The notes under the pieces were generated by a model. It was not told the origin of the DNA and ran no database searches. It worked only from the letters and a program-made list of their open reading frames with translations. This document shows positions 35,095 through 45,686 of a stretch of 64,000 bases of DNA, one piece after another. Position 1 is the stretch's first letter; each line of letters opens with the position of its first letter. This stretch comes from Polynucleobacter sp. Tro8-14-1 (GTDB taxonomy: Bacteria; Pseudomonadota; Gammaproteobacteria; Burkholderiales; Burkholderiaceae): contig NZ_JACVPX010000002.1 of NCBI RefSeq assembly GCF_018881655.1, positions 1 through 64,000 on the forward strand, in the 5' to 3' direction. The position numbers and the translations under genes are program-made.

Positions 35095-35490
35095 ATGATG
35101 AAATATCCAATTGCTATTGAACCGGGTGGAGATAACTTAGCCTGGGGTGTGATTATTCCCGATATGCCAGGCTGCTTTTCTGCGGCTGACAGTGGAATTG
35201 ATGAGGCTATTGAGAATGCCAAAGAAGCAATTGAACTTTGGATTGAAACTGCATTAGACGCGGGCGAAGATATCCCAAAGCCCAGCTCTATTACCGATCT
35301 TCAAAAGAAGAAAGAGTTCAAAGGATATATCTGGGCAATTGCTGAGATTGACCCGGTATTACTGTCAGACGATATCGAAAGAGTAAATATCTCTTTACCA
35401 AAAAGAGTGTTGGCAAGATTAGATGCTAAGGCCAAATCCGCTGGTGAAAACCGCTCAGCATTTATCGCGCATATGGCAATTAGCGCTTAA
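35095..35490 (+). CDS. hicB: HicB-like antitoxin without visible HicA
   Basis: The product has 131 residues (start at either of two adjacent ATGs, AGAAGGG upstream). The N-terminal partial RNase-H-like HicB domain shows W-G-V-I-I-P-D-M-P-G-C-F-S-A-A-D and E-A-I-E-N-A-K-E-A-I-E. The C-terminus V-N-I-S-L-P-K-R-V-L-A-R-L-D-A-K-A is a ribbon-helix-helix DNA-binding domain. HicA would be about 60 residues and is normally adjacent, but the 113 bp upstream and 9 bp downstream leave no room for it. It lies against the his gene direction, between hisI and hisF. Confidence 0.85.
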   Translation: MMKYPIAIEPGGDNLAWGVIIPDMPGCFSAADSGIDEAIENAKEAIELWIETALDAGEDIPKPSSITDLQKKKEFKGYIWAIAEIDPVLLSDDIERVNISLPKRVLARLDAKAKSAGENRSAFIAHMAISA

Positions 35491-35499
35491 GAACCCCAC

Positions 35500-36258
35500 C
35501 TAAATCCGAACCGGGATTCCTTGAGCTGCCATATATTCTTTTGCCTGCCCAACGGTGTAATCACCATAATGAAAAATACTAGCTGCCAATACTGCATCTG
35601 CATGGCCCTTAGCAATGCCATCCACCAAATGCTGCAAATTACCAACGCCACCAGAAGCAATCACAGGAACAGAAACTGCATCGCTTACTGCAGCAGTTAA
35701 AGCCAAGTCAAAGCCATCCTTGCTGCCATCGCGGTTCATGCTAGTTAAAAGAATCTCGCCTGCACCACGTTTAGCCACTTCAGCAGCCCATGTGACTACA
35801 TCCATTCCGGTCGCAGTTCTACCACCATGGGTAAACACTTCCCAATTGCCCGCTTCAGTTTGCTTGGCATCAATCGCCACCACAATACATTGGGAGCCGT
35901 AATGAGCAGCAGCATCGGAAACTAAATCAGGGTTGGCTACCGCAGAAGAATTCATGCTCACTTTATCTGCGCCGGCATTTAGCAAGCGCCGAACATCCGC
36001 AACTGCACGAACACCACCACCAACAGTCAAGGGAATAAAAACCTGTGATGCCACATCTTCAATGATGTGTAAGATTAAATCGCGACCATCAGATGTTGCA
36101 GTAATGTCTAAGAATGTCAGCTCGTCGGCGCCTTGGGTGTCATACCGTTTAGCGATTTCCACGGGATCGCCTGCATCACGCAAGCCTACAAAGTTCACAC
36201 CCTTAACTACGCGCCCTGCAGTGACATCCAAACAAGGAATAATTCGCTTAGTTAACAC
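35500..36258 (-). CDS. hisF: Imidazole glycerol phosphate synthase, cyclase subunit
   Basis: The 252-residue TIM barrel carries catalytic Asp residues in [13 protein letters not shown] and V-V-A-I-D-A-K, plus the phosphate sites G-G-G-V-R and A-S-G-G-V-G. It works with HisH. Its start overlaps the hisA stop by one base. Confidence 0.96.
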   Translation of the reverse strand: MLTKRIIPCLDVTAGRVVKGVNFVGLRDAGDPVEIAKRYDTQGADELTFLDITATSDGRDLILHIIEDVASQVFIPLTVGGGVRAVADVRRLLNAGADKVSMNSSAVANPDLVSDAAAHYGSQCIVVAIDAKQTEAGNWEVFTHGGRTATGMDVVTWAAEVAKRGAGEILLTSMNRDGSKDGFDLALTAAVSDAVSVPVIASGGVGNLQHLVDGIAKGHADAVLAASIFHYGDYTVGQAKEYMAAQGIPVRI

Positions 36259-37019
36259 TAGATGATTTTCTTTGCGTACTTGAGGGTTAATTCATCGGCA
36301 TATTTTTGAGCGACTGCAAGATCAAGATCGCCAGCGTAGATTGAGCGCCCCGCAATCACTCCCATGACACCATCTTCTTCAGCCTTACAAAGCGCTTCAA
36401 TATCTTGATTATTACAGAGGCCGCCACTGGCAATTACCGGAATACGAATGGCTTGCGCCAGCTTGATTGTGGCTTCGATGTTGACGCCCTTGAGCATGCC
36501 ATCCCGCCCAATATCGGTATAGATAATTGCCTCTACACCCCAATCTTCAAACTTTTTGGCAAGATCAATCACCTCATGACCGGTAATCTTGCTCCAACCA
36601 TCAGTAGCTACTTTGCCATCACGCGCATCCAAACCAACCATCACATGACCTGGAAATGCTGTGCAGGCATCCTGAACAAAGCCAGGATTCTTCACGGCTG
36701 CTGTTCCAATAATGACAGTGCTAATACCATCATCCAATAAGCGTTCAATCGTTTCAAGATCACGAATACCACCGCCGAGCTGCACGGGAATTTCATTGCC
36801 AACTGCTTTGAGAATCGATTTAATCGCAGACTCATTTTTGAGCTTGCCAGCAAATGCGCCATTGAGATCTACTAAATGTAAGCGTCGAGCACCCTTGCTA
36901 ATCCAATGCGCCGCCATTGCGCCAGGGTCTTCTGAAAACACTGTAGCTTTATCCATATCACCCTGTTCGAGTCGAACACAGTGGCCGTCTTTAAGATCAA
37001 TTGCGGGAATCAGCAGCAT
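36258..37019 (-). CDS. hisA: ProFAR isomerase
   Basis: The 253-residue TIM barrel is a paralogue of His[14 protein letters not shown] with the first catalytic Asp, V-G-L-D-A-R-D-G with the second, and A-S-G-G-L phosphate binding. It isomerises ProFAR to PRFAR. It lies 18 bp downstream of hisH. Confidence 0.96.
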   Translation of the reverse strand: MLLIPAIDLKDGHCVRLEQGDMDKATVFSEDPGAMAAHWISKGARRLHLVDLNGAFAGKLKNESAIKSILKAVGNEIPVQLGGGIRDLETIERLLDDGISTVIIGTAAVKNPGFVQDACTAFPGHVMVGLDARDGKVATDGWSKITGHEVIDLAKKFEDWGVEAIIYTDIGRDGMLKGVNIEATIKLAQAIRIPVIASGGLCNNQDIEALCKAEEDGVMGVIAGRSIYAGDLDLAVAQKYADELTLKYAKKII

Positions 37020-37037
37020 AGCGAATGGTTAGGAGTA

Positions 37038-37694
37038 TTAAGGTTGCCAAGAAACAAAATTTTGATAAAGCTTTAAACCGTATTCTGCACTTTTTTCTGG
37101 ATGAAATTGAGTTGCAAAAATATTATCTCGCGCCACCGCAGAAGTAAACCAATCGCCATATTCAGTAGAGCCAGCTGTATCTTCATTACGCTGCGGCACA
37201 ACATAGTAGCTATGCACAAAATAGAAGCTCGTTAAATCAGGTATGCCATCCCAAAGCGGGTGTTTTCGGTCTTGGCGCACTTGGTTCCAGCCCATATGAG
37301 GGACTTTATATGAGGAGCCATCTGGCTGCTTTTGACCAACCAGCTCAAAACGACGCACTTCCCCGGGAATCAAACCCAAGCAAGGCGTCCATTGCTCGGC
37401 GGCACGTACCTCTGCACTTCTATCAAAGAGCATTTGTTCTCCGACACAGACCCCTAACAGCGGCTTACTTTTAGAAGCCTCCAGTAAGGCATCCAATAAT
37501 CCGGATTCCTCTAGATGCTTCATGCAATCTGGCATAGCACCTTGACCGGGCAAAACGACGCGATCTGCAGAGTGGATCTCTTCTGGCTGATGAGCAATCA
37601 ATACATTGTCATCGGGTGCAACATGATGAAATGCTTGATATACAGAACGGAGATTACCCATTCCATAGTCGACGATCGCAATGGTTTGCGCCAA
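37038..37694 (-). CDS. hisH: Imidazole glycerol phosphate synthase, glutaminase subunit
   Basis: The 218-residue class I amidotransferase has the catalytic Cys in G-V-C-V-G-E-Q (most HisH read G-I-C-L-G-M-Q) and His and Glu in Q-F-H-P-E-K-S. The start [11 protein letters not shown] is typical. It feeds ammonia to HisF. The 61-bp spacer to hisB shows nothing special. Confidence 0.96.
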   Translation of the reverse strand: MAQTIAIVDYGMGNLRSVYQAFHHVAPDDNVLIAHQPEEIHSADRVVLPGQGAMPDCMKHLEESGLLDALLEASKSKPLLGVCVGEQMLFDRSAEVRAAEQWTPCLGLIPGEVRRFELVGQKQPDGSSYKVPHMGWNQVRQDRKHPLWDGIPDLTSFYFVHSYYVVPQRNEDTAGSTEYGDWFTSAVARDNIFATQFHPEKSAEYGLKLYQNFVSWQP

Positions 37695-37755
37695 AATTTA
37701 CCTGCTGTCTATTGTTATCTACTGTTGTCTTCTGAGCAACCGTGGGGAGTCTAGA

Positions 37756-38343
37756 TTACAGACTTCCTTTAGTTGAAGGAATGGCGCCTGAAGCACGTGG
37801 ATCAAGCTCTAAAGCCATACGCAAAGCGCGACCAAAAGCCTTGAACACAGTTTCAATCTGATGATGCGCATTAATACCGCGCAAATTATCGATGTGCAAA
37901 GTGACTCCAGCGTGGTTCACAAAACCACGGAAGAACTCAATACTGAGATCCACATCAAAGTCGCCTACACGTGCACGCGTAAATGGAACATTAAATTCCA
38001 AACCTGGGCGGCCAGAAAAATCAATCACTACACGAGAAAGGGTCTCATCAAGCGGCACATAGGAGTGACCGTAACGAGTAATACCCGCTTTATCACCCAC
38101 TGCCTTGGCGAAGGCCTGCCCTAGCGTGATTCCCACATCCTCAACAGTGTGGTGGTCATCAATATGGGTGTCGCCATTTGCAACCACTTTGAGGTCAATC
38201 ATGCCGTGACGGGCAATCTGATCGAGCATGTGATCTAGAAAAGGAACCCCGGAGGCTAGCTCAGCCTTACCGGTTCCATCTAAATTGATGGAAATCTGAA
38301 TTTTGGTTTCCGAAGTGTTTCGGGTGACGTCGGCTTGCCGCAT
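37756..38343 (-). CDS. hisB: Imidazoleglycerol-phosphate dehydratase
   Basis: The 195-residue monofunctional enzyme has two manganese-binding His motifs: D-D-H-H-T-V-E-D and [19 protein letters not shown] is also present. No HisN-type phosphatase domain is fused, as expected in Betaproteobacteria. Its 5' end faces divergent hisC, with about 116 bp between them carrying both promoters. Confidence 0.96.
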   Translation of the reverse strand: MRQADVTRNTSETKIQISINLDGTGKAELASGVPFLDHMLDQIARHGMIDLKVVANGDTHIDDHHTVEDVGITLGQAFAKAVGDKAGITRYGHSYVPLDETLSRVVIDFSGRPGLEFNVPFTRARVGDFDVDLSIEFFRGFVNHAGVTLHIDNLRGINAHHQIETVFKAFGRALRMALELDPRASGAIPSTKGSL

Positions 38344-38459
38344 GCTTCATTGCGCCGCGAGGCGAAGTGTTGATTGAAGCCTCATAATATCATTCCTAGA
38401 AGAGATTTAAATACCGATATCACTGCACTTTTATCCCGATTTTTGACCTGAGAACCCTC

Positions 38460-39527
38460 ATGAGCCGTTTTTGGAGCCCTGTTGTTCAAACCCTAACCCC
38501 TTATGTTCCAGGGGAGCAACCGCAAATGCAGCGGCTGGTAAAACTCAATACCAATGAGAGCCCCTATGGCCCATCGCCCAAAGCGCTTGCTGCTATTGAA
38601 GGTCAAAATACTGCCGATTTACGCCTCTATCCCGATCCGGAAGGCGCAGCCCTAAAACAAGCTATCGCTAAATTACATGACTTAGACGCAAATCAAGTTT
38701 TTGTAGGCAATGGCTCTGATGAAGTGTTGGCGCACGTCTTTGCTGGTTTACTCAAGCAAAATAAGCCAGTGCACTTTCCAGATATAACCTATAGCTTCTA
38801 TCCCGTCTACTGCAAGCTCTTTGGAATTAATGCCCAAATAGTTCCCCTGAACGAAAATTTTGAGATAAAAACTGCTGATTACCAAACTCCTAACGGCGGA
38901 ATTATTTTCCCAAACCCCAATGCCCCAACGGGTAGATCAATTCCTCGCTCAGAAATTGAAGCGCTAGTCTTGCGCAACAAAGATTCAGTAGTTGTTATTG
39001 ATGAAGCCTATGTAGATTACGGGACTGAATCTTGTATTCCGCTATTGCGTGGCGCCAACTGTCCAGAAAATTTGTTAGTAGTACACACGCTTTCAAAATC
39101 ACGTGCTCTAGCTGGTCTGCGCGTCGGCTTTGCGGTTGGTCATCCAGCATTAATTGAGGGCTTAGAACGAGTCAAAAATAGTTTTAACTCCTACCCCTTG
39201 GGACGCCTTGCTCAAGCTGGTGCGGTTGCAGCCATTGAGGACCAAGCGCATCTGGAAGCAACTTCAGCCAAAGTGATTCAAACTCGTACAAAGTTAATTG
39301 AGCAACTCGATGCATTGGGATTTGCAACCCTGCCTTCGACTGCAAACTTTATTTTCAGTCGCCATCCGAAACATGCTGGTGCCAAGCTATATCAAGCATT
39401 ACGGGATCGCGGCATCATCGTGCGTCACTTCAAATCACCACGCATCGAAGAGTTCTTGCGCATTACGATTGGCACAGACGAACAAAGCAATGAACTTGTC
39501 GCTGCTTTAAAAGAAATTCTGAGTTAG
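38460..39527 (+). CDS. hisC: Histidinol-phosphate aminotransferase
   Basis: The 355-residue fold-type I PLP enzyme has [19 protein letters not shown] and the Schiff-base Lys in [12 protein letters not shown]. It is intact and on the plus strand, while every other his gene here is on the minus strand, so it needs its own promoter (in 38344-38459). It converges on hisD, with a shared hairpin between. Confidence 0.95.
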   Translation: MSRFWSPVVQTLTPYVPGEQPQMQRLVKLNTNESPYGPSPKALAAIEGQNTADLRLYPDPEGAALKQAIAKLHDLDANQVFVGNGSDEVLAHVFAGLLKQNKPVHFPDITYSFYPVYCKLFGINAQIVPLNENFEIKTADYQTPNGGIIFPNPNAPTGRSIPRSEIEALVLRNKDSVVVIDEAYVDYGTESCIPLLRGANCPENLLVVHTLSKSRALAGLRVGFAVGHPALIEGLERVKNSFNSYPLGRLAQAGAVAAIEDQAHLEATSAKVIQTRTKLIEQLDALGFATLPSTANFIFSRHPKHAGAKLYQALRDRGIIVRHFKSPRIEEFLRITIGTDEQSNELVAALKEILS

Positions 39528-39532
39528 ATTTT

Positions 39533-39570
39533 TTAAGAAGTAAGCGCAGGCTTATTGCGCGCTTACTTAT
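39533..39570. terminator. Hairpin between convergent hisC and hisD
   Basis: AAGTAAGCGC (39538-39547) pairs with GCGCTTACTT (39559-39568), an 10-bp stem with an 11-base loop. It includes the hisD stop codon in its right arm and follows hisC by 11 bp. A short T-run (ATTTTTT) precedes it on the plus strand, which would serve the minus-strand transcript poorly because it reads as A after the stem only for that strand's opposite. It could act for both strands, weakly. Confidence 0.55.
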
Positions 39571-40885
39571 TCAGGCGCATTTCAGCTGCACGTGCATGGG
39601 CTTGTAAGCCCTCACCGTGAGCTAGCGTACTAGCAACAGCACCTAAGGTCTGAGCTCCAGCTTCACTAACTTCAATCATGCTCGAGCGCTTGATAAAGTC
39701 ATACACACCCAATGGTGAAGAAAAGCGTGCCGTGCGTGCAGTCGGTAAAACGTGATTAGGTCCGGCGCAGTAATCGCCTAAGGATTCGCTGGTGTAGTTA
39801 CCCATAAAGATGGCGCCCGCATGACGAATTTGGTCAGCCCACTGACGTGGATCAGCAGCGCAAATCTCTAAGTGCTCAGCGGCAATTGCATTAGCAATCT
39901 CACAGGCCTCAGACATATCTTTTACCTGAATTAACAAAGCGCGATTTGTGAGTGAAGCTTCAATCACTTTTGCTCTTGGCATTTCTGGGAGGAGCTTGTT
40001 GATGCTTGCTTGCACTTGCTCAATATATTGAGCATCTGGACAGAGCAGGATCGATTGAGCCTGCTCATCATGCTCAGCCTGAGAAAACAGATCCATTGCA
40101 ACCCAATCCGGAGGAGTAGATCCATCACAAAGAACCAAGATTTCTGATGGGCCAGCGATCATATCGATGCCAACAGTACCAAAGACTCTGCGCTTGGCTG
40201 CAGCCACATAGGCATTGCCAGGTCCAACAATCTTATCAACCGACGGAATAGTTTTAGTGCCGTAGGCTAAAGCGCCAACTGCCTGAGCACCACCGATCGT
40301 AAAGACACGATCTACACCAGCAAGATAAGCTGCCGCCAAAACTAAAGGATTGCGCGCACCATCAGGAGTAGGCACCACCATAATCACTTCGGCAACACCC
40401 GCCACCTTTGCGGGAATAGCGTTCATCAGCACGGATGATGGATAAGCTGCCTTACCGCCTGGCACATAAATACCAACACGATCTAATGGAGTTACTTTTT
40501 GACCGAGACGTGTTCCATCTTTCTCTTCGTACTCCCAAGAGTGGCAACCTGCTTCAATCTTTTGCTTCTCGTGATAAGCGCGCACTCTTTGGGCAGCAAT
40601 ATCGAGAGCATTTTTTTGTTCAGCAGATAAAGACTGATAAGCCAGCTCCAAATCTTTGCGAGGAATCTCTAAATCAGAAACGCTGGCCACACTCAAGCGA
40701 TCAAACTGTTTTGTAAAGCCTAGAACCGCTTCATCACCCTTGTCTTTAACAGTTGCCAAAATCTTCACTACTGCAGCATCTATCGCCTCATCATCAACAG
40801 ACGGCAAGGACAAGCTCGACAACAGAATTTCTCTGAAGCCTGCATCCTTGCTATTGAGGCGTTTTACGTTAATGTTTGAAGGCAT
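39563..40885 (-). CDS. hisD: Histidinol dehydrogenase
   Basis: The 440-residue zinc enzyme performs the last two oxidations of histidine synthesis. Signatures: [46 protein letters not shown] and A-A-E-H-L-E-I. It lies 27 bp after hisG on the same strand. Confidence 0.96.
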   Translation of the reverse strand: MPSNINVKRLNSKDAGFREILLSSLSLPSVDDEAIDAAVVKILATVKDKGDEAVLGFTKQFDRLSVASVSDLEIPRKDLELAYQSLSAEQKNALDIAAQRVRAYHEKQKIEAGCHSWEYEEKDGTRLGQKVTPLDRVGIYVPGGKAAYPSSVLMNAIPAKVAGVAEVIMVVPTPDGARNPLVLAAAYLAGVDRVFTIGGAQAVGALAYGTKTIPSVDKIVGPGNAYVAAAKRRVFGTVGIDMIAGPSEILVLCDGSTPPDWVAMDLFSQAEHDEQAQSILLCPDAQYIEQVQASINKLLPEMPRAKVIEASLTNRALLIQVKDMSEACEIANAIAAEHLEICAADPRQWADQIRHAGAIFMGNYTSESLGDYCAGPNHVLPTARTARFSSPLGVYDFIKRSSMIEVSEAGAQTLGAVASTLAHGEGLQAHARAAEMRLNK

Positions 40886-40912
40886 GAGGGAAGACTTCTC
40901 TTCTAGCTACTA

Positions 40913-41539
40913 TTACTTCAGTAGCTCAAAAATAGGTTGTAGCTGAGCTCGCTTGCGCTTGTATGAAGCTTGATTGACGACTAGGCGCGCGCTAATATCG
41001 GCAATCGGCTCAACTTCAACTAAGCCATTCGCTTTGAGCGTATTGCCAGTAGAGACTAGATCCACAATCGCATCTGCCAAGCCCACCAAAGGTGCGAGCT
41101 CCATTGAGCCATACAGTTGAATCGTATCAATGTGCACACCTTTATTGGCAAAGTGTTCGCGCGCGCAATTGACGTACTTCGTGGCCACTTTTAAGCGGGA
41201 ACCTTGCTTTACAGCAGCAGCGTAATCAAAACCTTCGCGGACCGCGACAGACATGCGGCACTTGGCAATATCTAAGTCGTAAGGAACGTACAAACCATCA
41301 CTCCCTTTTTCCATCAATACATCCAAACCAGCAACTCCAAAATCAGCACCACCAAATTGCACATAAGTAGGCACATCTGAGGCACGAACAATAATGAGAC
41401 GAACATCTGGATTAGATGTCTCAATAATGAGTTTGCGTGACTTCTCAGGATCCTCCAGCGGCACTATGCCAACCTTGGACAAGATCTCTGCAGTTTCTTC
41501 GAAGATGCGCCCTTTGGAGAGGGCTAAAGTCAATTTCAT
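40913..41539 (-). CDS. hisG: ATP phosphoribosyltransferase, short form
   Basis: The 208-residue short HisG lacks the C-terminal regulatory domain. It shows [20 protein letters not shown] and the PRPP loop [13 protein letters not shown]. Short-form enzymes need HisZ for activity and feedback control; no hisZ is in this window. It is first of the his genes after murA (20 bp). Confidence 0.96.
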   Translation of the reverse strand: MKLTLALSKGRIFEETAEILSKVGIVPLEDPEKSRKLIIETSNPDVRLIIVRASDVPTYVQFGGADFGVAGLDVLMEKGSDGLYVPYDLDIAKCRMSVAVREGFDYAAAVKQGSRLKVATKYVNCAREHFANKGVHIDTIQLYGSMELAPLVGLADAIVDLVSTGNTLKANGLVEVEPIADISARLVVNQASYKRKRAQLQPIFELLK

Positions 41540-41559
41540 GGACTAATTATCCATCAGCC

Positions 41560-42834
41560 TTACTTCACGCGCTCAATATTGGCACCTAAGAGGGTTAACT
41601 TCTGCTCCATGCGGTCATAGCCACGATCTAAGTGGTAAATCCGGTCTACCTGGGTTTCGCCTTGGGCAGCTAATCCAGCAATCACCAAACTAGCTGAGGC
41701 CCGCAAATCCGTAGCCATCACAATCGCACCGGAGAGCTTTTCTACTCCCTGCGCAATAGCAGTATTACCTTCAATAGCAATGTCCGCACCCAAACGATTG
41801 AGCTCTTGAACATGCATAAAGCGATTTTCAAAAATCGTTTCTGTAATCGTTGAGTTGCCCGATGCAATTGCATTGACCGTCATCAGTTGCGCTTGCATAT
41901 CTGTCGGGAAAGCGGGGTATTCAGAAGTACGGAAGTTGACTGCTTTAGGACGACCCTGCATGGAAGCCTTAATCCAGTCAGAGCCAATCTCCATTTCCAG
42001 GCCGACCTCTTTTAACTTAACAATCACAGCATCCAAAGTGTCTGGGCGGCAGTGCTTGACTGTAATTTCCCCACCAGTGGCAGCAACCGCACATAAGAAT
42101 GTGCCCGCTTCAATACGATCCGGAATAACCGAATGCTCAGCACCATGAAGTTTTTCTGCTCCCTCAATCACTAGCCGATCACTACCAATGCCTGAAATCT
42201 TCGCGCCCATCTTCACAAGCAATTCCGCCAAGTCACCAACCTCAGGCTCGCGTGCAGCATTTTCTAAGATGGTTGTACCCGATGCCAAAGTGGCAGCCAT
42301 TAACAAATTCTCAGTACCGGTTACGGTAATCATGTCAGTCAAGATGGAGGCGCCCTTTAGGCGATCTGACTGTGGCTTGGTTTCAGCCTGAATGTAGCCA
42401 CTCTTAATCTTGATACTCGCGCCCATCGCCTTCAAGCCTTTGATGTGCTGATCTACGGGACGTGCGCCAATTGCGCAACCACCCGGCAATGAAACCTTTG
42501 CGCTATGCATTCTGGCCAAAAGTGGGCCAAGTACCAAGATGGAGGCGCGCATAGTTTTCACCATCTCATAAGTCGCTTCTGAACTTTTAATAACCGCTGC
42601 ATTCAACACCATGTGACTACGATCACCAGCACTTGGGAAATCAACCATTACACCAATCTCTTGCAAAAGCTTGAGCATAGTACGCACATCTTGCAAATCA
42701 GGAACATTGCGCAATACAACTGGTTGATCAGTCAATAGACAAGCGCACAGAATGGGCAATGCAGCATTTTTAGCGCCAGCAATGACTACCTCTCCATTGA
42801 GAGGAGTGCCGCCAACCATTCGTAATTTATCCAT
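41560..42834 (-). CDS. murA: UDP-N-acetylglucosamine 1-carboxyvinyltransferase
   Basis: The 424-residue enzyme performs the first committed step of peptidoglycan synthesis. It has the catalytic Cys in [19 protein letters not shown] (the fosfomycin target) and the N-terminal substrate Lys/Asn in G-A-K-N-A-A-L-P. It lies between ibaG and hisG, a standard order. Confidence 0.97.
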   Translation of the reverse strand: MDKLRMVGGTPLNGEVVIAGAKNAALPILCACLLTDQPVVLRNVPDLQDVRTMLKLLQEIGVMVDFPSAGDRSHMVLNAAVIKSSEATYEMVKTMRASILVLGPLLARMHSAKVSLPGGCAIGARPVDQHIKGLKAMGASIKIKSGYIQAETKPQSDRLKGASILTDMITVTGTENLLMAATLASGTTILENAAREPEVGDLAELLVKMGAKISGIGSDRLVIEGAEKLHGAEHSVIPDRIEAGTFLCAVAATGGEITVKHCRPDTLDAVIVKLKEVGLEMEIGSDWIKASMQGRPKAVNFRTSEYPAFPTDMQAQLMTVNAIASGNSTITETIFENRFMHVQELNRLGADIAIEGNTAIAQGVEKLSGAIVMATDLRASASLVIAGLAAQGETQVDRIYHLDRGYDRMEQKLTLLGANIERVK

Positions 42835-42890
42835 GAAACGATTCCAGTAAAAACTGATTTATTAATTTGTAATACGTAATGATGTAATTT

Positions 42891-43139
42891 TTATACTGCT
42901 GAATTTTGTGCAAATTCTTCAGGTGTAAATGCTTTGATTGATAAGGCATGGACTTCCGCCTTCATGCGATCACCCATTGCACCATATACCAATTGGTGGC
43001 GTTGCACCAAACGCTTACCTTCAAACTGAGGGCTCACGATGGTTGCAAAAAAGTGCTGGCCATCACCTTCAACCTGAATATGGGTGCAGGCTAGCCCTTG
43101 CTTGATATAGCCTTCAATCTGTTCTGGGGTGGGTAGCAT
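42891..43139 (-). CDS. ibaG: BolA/IbaG-family protein
   Basis: The 82-residue class II-like KH fold has H-I-Q-V-E-G-D-G-Q-H-F, F-E-G-K-R-L-V-Q-R-H-Q-L-V-Y and a final helix H-A-L-S-I-K-A-F-T-P-E-E. BolA-family members partner monothiol glutaredoxins in Fe-S trafficking. Its place before murA supports IbaG over BolA. Confidence 0.9.
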   Translation of the reverse strand: MLPTPEQIEGYIKQGLACTHIQVEGDGQHFFATIVSPQFEGKRLVQRHQLVYGAMGDRMKAEVHALSIKAFTPEEFAQNSAV

Positions 43140-43172
43140 TTCTTTTCCTAATCAAACTCGAGTTTTCAACAA

Positions 43173-43961
43173 TTAATAACGAAGCTTATAGCCCTTTTGT
43201 AATAGGCGTAAAGCAATGACCGACACCACCACAAAAAAACAGAACACAATTACTAAGCTGCTCCAAGGGGAGTTATCTGAAACCCCAAAAAAGCCGTAAC
43301 GGAAACCATCAATCATGTAAAAGAACGGATTGAAATGTGACACTGCTTGCCACGCTGGCGGTAAGGAATGAATGGAGTAAAAGACACCTGACAGCATCGT
43401 TGCGGGCATGATGATGAAGTTCTGAAAAGCGGCTAACTGGTCATATTTATCAGCCCAGATACCCGCTATCAAGCCAAGACTTCCCAAAATTGCCGCACCC
43501 AAGAAAGCAAACGTCAAAATCCATAATGGGTATTCCAAAGTGGGTGTTGCGAACCAGATGGTAATTAATAGAACGCCCAGTCCCACAACAATTCCCCGAA
43601 ATACTGCAGCCAAAATATAAGCAGAGTAAAACTCAAAATGGCTTAGGGGAGCCAACAAAACAAACACTAAGTTACCAGTGACCTTAGATTGAATCAAAGA
43701 AGATGAAGTATTTGCAAAAGCATTTTGCAAAACACTCATCATCACAAGACCAGGAATTAAAAAGGCTGTGTAACTTAAACGTCCGTAGACCTCTCTGCCC
43801 TCAAGAACATGGCCAAAGATCATCAGGTAGAGCACAGCTGTAAGTACCGGTGCTGCCACCGTCTGGAAAGCTACTTTATAAAAGCGCTTTACCTCTTTAA
43901 ACAAAAGGGTAGGAAAACCACTGCCGTACTCTAGAGCAGGTCGATTGAGGCCATGTTTCAT
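43173..43961 (-). CDS. ABC-2 type exporter permease
   Basis: The 262-residue protein has six hydrophobic segments and the ABC-2 signature region (FQNFIIMPATMLSGVFYSIH, N-P-F-F-Y-M-I-D-G-F-R-Y-G). It resembles YadH. Its start overlaps the end of the ATPase gene by 4 bases, and the two form one exporter of unknown substrate. The pair is inserted between mlaB and ibaG. Confidence 0.88.
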   Translation of the reverse strand: MKHGLNRPALEYGSGFPTLLFKEVKRFYKVAFQTVAAPVLTAVLYLMIFGHVLEGREVYGRLSYTAFLIPGLVMMSVLQNAFANTSSSLIQSKVTGNLVFVLLAPLSHFEFYSAYILAAVFRGIVVGLGVLLITIWFATPTLEYPLWILTFAFLGAAILGSLGLIAGIWADKYDQLAAFQNFIIMPATMLSGVFYSIHSLPPAWQAVSHFNPFFYMIDGFRYGFFGVSDNSPWSSLVIVFCFFVVVSVIALRLLQKGYKLRY

Positions 43962-44716
43962 TGCGCACTCCCCGACATGATGTTCACGAAGACTTCTTCT
44001 AAGTCCGTTTTACCTTCACCATCTTTTTTGACAGATCCGTAACGACTTAATAAATTGGCAGTGGTATCTAGAGCCACAATCTTGCCTTGTTTCAGCATGG
44101 CAATACGCTGACACAAAGCTTCCGCCTCTTCCAGGTAATGAGTAGTCAGAACAATCGTATGACCATCTTGATTCAACCGACTAATAAATTGCCATAAGGA
44201 TTGACGTAACTCAACATCCACGCCAGCAGTCGGTTCATCCAAAATAATGACAGGCGGCCTATGAACTAAAGCCTGTGCGACAAGCACTCGACGCTTCATT
44301 CCGCCAGACAAGGAGCGCATATTGCTATCCGCTTTGGAGGTGAGATCAAGATTAGCCATAATCTCATCAATCCACGCATCGTTATTTTTAATCCCGAAAT
44401 AACCAGATTGAAAACGTAAAGTTTCACGAACGGTAAAGAAGGGATCAAAGACCAGCTCTTGAGGAACCACTCCCAGCATCCGGCGTGCCTCACGAAACCC
44501 CTTCTGAACATCAGCGCCCATAATGGCTGCATGACCATGAGTGGGCCTCACCAGGCCAGCCAATATAGAAATCAAGGTAGTTTTGCCGGCACCATTGGGC
44601 CCCAATAAACCGAAAAATTCCCCTGGCTCAATGCTCAATGAAACATTATCTAAAGCCTGAAGTGCTCCGTATTGCTTGGATATATTTTGGATAGAAATTG
44701 CAGGATGCATCGTCAT
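43958..44716 (-). CDS. ABC exporter ATPase (YadG-like)
   Basis: The 252-residue product has Walker A G-P-N-G-A-G-K-T-T, signature L-S-G-G-M-K-R-R-V, Walker B V-I-I-L-D-E-P-T-A-G-V-D-V and the switch His in T-T-H-Y-L-E-E-A-E. It partners the permease downstream. Its start touches the mlaB stop, so it is transcribed with the mla genes. Confidence 0.9.
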   Translation of the reverse strand: MTMHPAISIQNISKQYGALQALDNVSLSIEPGEFFGLLGPNGAGKTTLISILAGLVRPTHGHAAIMGADVQKGFREARRMLGVVPQELVFDPFFTVRETLRFQSGYFGIKNNDAWIDEIMANLDLTSKADSNMRSLSGGMKRRVLVAQALVHRPPVIILDEPTAGVDVELRQSLWQFISRLNQDGHTIVLTTHYLEEAEALCQRIAMLKQGKIVALDTTANLLSRYGSVKKDGEGKTDLEEVFVNIMSGSAQ

Positions 44717-44991
44717 TACAAGCCCAGCAATGTAGAAACACCATAAACACCTGCCAAAACCTTGAGCTTTGCTGGTGCATGCTCTACTGAAATGGATTGT
44801 CCATCAGCCATAAGCTTTTTTTGCCATGCCAATAAAACGGTGAGTACGGTGGAATCAAAATCTTTCAATTCGGAGCAATCAATCGAGCGTAAGTTTGGAC
44901 TATTTAATAGGCCTTCTTTTTGCAACTGCAATGCATTTTCTTGCGTCACTTTTTTTGGCAAAAGAAAGGGCATGATGTCTATGCTTATCAA
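44716..44991 (-). CDS. mlaB: STAS-domain protein MlaB
   Basis: The 91-residue STAS domain has S-I-D-C-S-E-L-K-D-F-D-S-T-V-L-T-V-L-L, with the D-S-T motif at the helix start as in MlaB. It regulates the MlaFE transporter ATPase from the cytoplasm. It starts one base after the mlaC stop. Confidence 0.85.
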   Translation of the reverse strand: MISIDIMPFLLPKKVTQENALQLQKEGLLNSPNLRSIDCSELKDFDSTVLTVLLAWQKKLMADGQSISVEHAPAKLKVLAGVYGVSTLLGL

Positions 44992-45633
44992 TTAATTGGC
45001 TGGTTTAGCTGTGGCTAATTGCTTATTGCGATCTTGCAAAAACTTCACCAAGCCTTCAATGCCGTTTTGACTGATTTGGTTAGAAAACTGATTGCGGTAA
45101 GCCTCAACCAACCAAACGCCCATAATATTCATGTCATAGACCTTCCAACCACCGGCAGTTTTCTCAAGGCGGTAATCTAAAGGCACTGGATCACCACGAC
45201 CAAGCACTACAGTTTTAACAACCACCTCTTTATCGTCAGGCGCGGCACGCAAAGCCTTGAATTGCACAGTTTGGTCACGTAGCTGGCTCAAAGCGCCTGA
45301 GTAAGTGCGAATCAGCAGATTCTTAAACTCGGAAGTCAGTTGAGCCTGTTGCTCAGGCGTTGCCTTTTTCCAGTTAGGACCCATCGCCATTTCTGTAGTG
45401 CGACGCATGTCGGTATACGGAACAATTTTCTTCTCAACTAAATCTACGATCTTGGGGATATTGCCCTTTTGAATGTCGGGATCAGACTTGACCGTTGTCA
45501 TTACGTCAGTAACGACCATCTTAATTAAGACATCCGGGGGAGTTGTTTGATCAGGAGCTTGTGCAAAAAGCGCACCAGAAACTAAAAGCAAGCTTGTCAC
45601 TAAATATTGAGTAAGTATTTTTTGAATTTTCAT
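44992..45633 (-). CDS. mlaC: Periplasmic phospholipid-binding protein MlaC
   Basis: The 213-residue product has a signal peptide (about 1-24, ending A-Q-A). The MlaC family blocks V-E-K-K-I-V-P-Y-T-D-M-R-R-T-T-E-M-A-M-G, A-L-S-Q-L-R-D and W-K-V-Y-D-M-N-I-M-G-V-W-L-V-E-A-Y-R are clear. It shuttles phospholipid from MlaA to MlaD. Confidence 0.95.
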   Translation of the reverse strand: MKIQKILTQYLVTSLLLVSGALFAQAPDQTTPPDVLIKMVVTDVMTTVKSDPDIQKGNIPKIVDLVEKKIVPYTDMRRTTEMAMGPNWKKATPEQQAQLTSEFKNLLIRTYSGALSQLRDQTVQFKALRAAPDDKEVVVKTVVLGRGDPVPLDYRLEKTAGGWKVYDMNIMGVWLVEAYRNQFSNQISQNGIEGLVKFLQDRNKQLATAKPAN

Positions 45634-45686
45634 AGGTTCTATTTCGTTATCTATACATCAATGCGATTTGATTGTGCTACTCAGAC

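Noticed and set aside
38344..38400. Inverted repeat GCTTCA...TGAAGC as a cause of the hisC inversion
   Set aside because: No matching copy is found on the other side of hisC near 39550, so it does not explain an inversion.
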